A DNA stretch of 64,000 bases from Ulota crispa. Lineage: Eukaryota > Streptophyta > Bryopsida > Orthotrichales > Orthotrichaceae. The notes under the pieces were generated by a model, which made no database searches, was not told the DNA's origin, and saw nothing but the letters and a program-made list of their open reading frames with translations. Shown here in pieces: positions 62,601 to 64,000 of the stretch. The position numbers and the translations under genes were made by a program. Position 1 is the stretch's first letter. Each line of letters begins with the position of its first letter. The stretch lies in the NCBI GenBank assembly GCA_963920765.1, contig OY987244.1:32247678-32311677 (forward strand), read 5' to 3'.

Positions 62601-64000
62601 CCCTTGGTGTTGTATGGAACTAGTTATGTTTGTTGCAAATTCAGTTAATAAACTCAACCAAATTTTGTAACTAAAAAATGTAATCTGTGGGTATAGTGAA
62701 TTTATAAATTGAGATGTAGCATTTTTGTATTTTGTTACAATCTTTCACTAGTCCACAATTTCCTTGAACATAGTTCTAAAATCACTTGTAGTTTATATTA
62801 GGTAGTTGCAAAAATGTTTGTATTAGTAAAAGACAATGTGGATAAATTTATGAAGTTTATATGAACATTTTTTATAACAACTATCAATCCTTTGGTATTA
62901 TTAGTTGTGTTACTAATACACTATGGTGGACTATGGTGGACATGATTGTAGTTTATTGTGAATGTGATAAAGATAGTCATTGACATGTGCCTTTAATTAA
63001 TAGTGGAAATAAAAATAATGAACTTCCTTTGATTAATGCAATGTAGTTGATTCCCTCTAAAATGAAAGACACAAATGACAATCAAGTAGCTTAATACTCT
63101 TTACTAAGATTTACCGAAAACATTTCTATAAAAAAATCATTTATTATTACTTTTTGTTTGTAAGAAATCCTATATACTGGATATACAATATACCTAAAAT
63201 TTAAGTCAATTTGTAGCTCATACCATTGAAATAAAAAGGGAAAATGCAATTTAGCTATATAGCAATACTTGTATTCTAGTGTGATTATTAGTAATGCACA
63301 TTTGATAAGTTTGTTTTATCATGAATTTTTTTTGAAGCATTAATTCCTTAACAACCAATACTGAAACACATTGCATAATTGAAACAACTTCATTGAGGAG
63401 TACTTTGGACACCTAAAAGGCATTGAAGGTTTAGATATTAGTTTGGATTTATTTTTTTGTGTTTTGAATTTTAGGCTAAGTCAAGATGAGATAAACGTGG
63501 TCAAAATTTTATTATGTAGGATAAAACAAAAAACAACTTAATAGCTTGTAACTTTTATGAATTTGGCATCATAGAAAAAAAGGTGACAATTTGGTCATTC
63601 AATTCATATATATGTATGCCATAAATACGACTTATATACAAATGTATGTAATGTATGTGAGTTTCAAAGAAAGTTACCTTGTGACTCAGTGCATGGCTAT
63701 TTGAAGGTACATGCAACTCTTTAAGTGATATTTGGATTTCACATGGTTTATGACGCAAACATTGCTAGTTTCTTTTTTCATTGCTTTGTTTTTGCTATCA
63801 CTCCCTTTAAAATTTGTTTATTGTGGTAATTATTGTTGAAAATTACTAAAGTATCAATGAGTTTTCATATAGTGGAAAACAAGAAATTAGTGTGGGACAA
63901 CCTAAAGGGCAATATGTAGTCTAGTTACTTTACTAGTCACTACAAAGGGACATGTACATTGAATATTGCATTTAGGTTGCCTTGGCAATTGGGTTGCCTT
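62601..64000. other. Non-coding AT-rich interval to the window end
   Basis: No gene or repeat boundary is recognised. Confidence 0.35.

Overview
This 64 kb window is nuclear DNA from a land plant. It is AT-rich and intron-containing, with only two intact protein genes among a dense layer of nested transposable elements. A plant origin is supported by a complete homologue of the plant-specific arginine methyltransferase PRMT10, a homologue of the chloroplast-envelope quinone oxidoreductase ceQORH, a Ty1-copia fragment, and CACTA- and Tourist-type MITEs. The sequence alone does not fix the lineage; the repeat load and the DUF4371-type hAT transposase would fit a large-genome bryophyte, lycophyte or fern as well as a seed plant.

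Genes. (1) 8165-12215, minus strand: five coding exons of a 338-residue MDR-family quinone oxidoreductase, with every junction at GT/AG and in phase. (2) 24509-28134, plus strand: seven coding exons of a 381-residue PRMT10, preceded by a GC-rich leader and five ACGTCA hexamers. (3) 19053-20610, minus strand: an intron-bearing tRNA(His) guanylyltransferase (THG1) relic with two Arg codons now TGA and the catalytic Asp changed to Asn. (4) 39049-42107, minus strand: a hAT transposase broken by several stops and a frameshift.

Layout. 1-2.7 kb: a MITE end, then a tandem array of 253-255 bp units. 3.2-5.2 kb: a hAT-like element and an 880 bp palindrome. 8.2-12.2 kb: the oxidoreductase gene, with two related MITEs in intron 2. 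13.3-17.9 kb: MITEs and three abutting palindromic elements. 18.7-22.4 kb: a TTAA element, the THG1 relic, another TTAA element holding a CACTA MITE, and a copia fragment. 24-28.2 kb: PRMT10. 28.9-38 kb: a Mutator-like element packed with TTAA elements, then more nested MITEs. 39-42.2 kb: the hAT relic. 43-63 kb: an almost continuous mosaic of nested elements, including a solo LTR.

The most striking content is a group of about 20 short non-autonomous elements that start CCCC(T), end AGGGG and sit between TTAA duplications. Paralogous empty sites in this same window show clean TTAA targeting, the hallmark of piggyBac-type transposition, which is scarcely documented in land plants. A second group (TIR starting AACRC) makes 4-bp target duplications and does not match any plant MITE superfamily I can name. 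No autonomous transposase for either group is present here.
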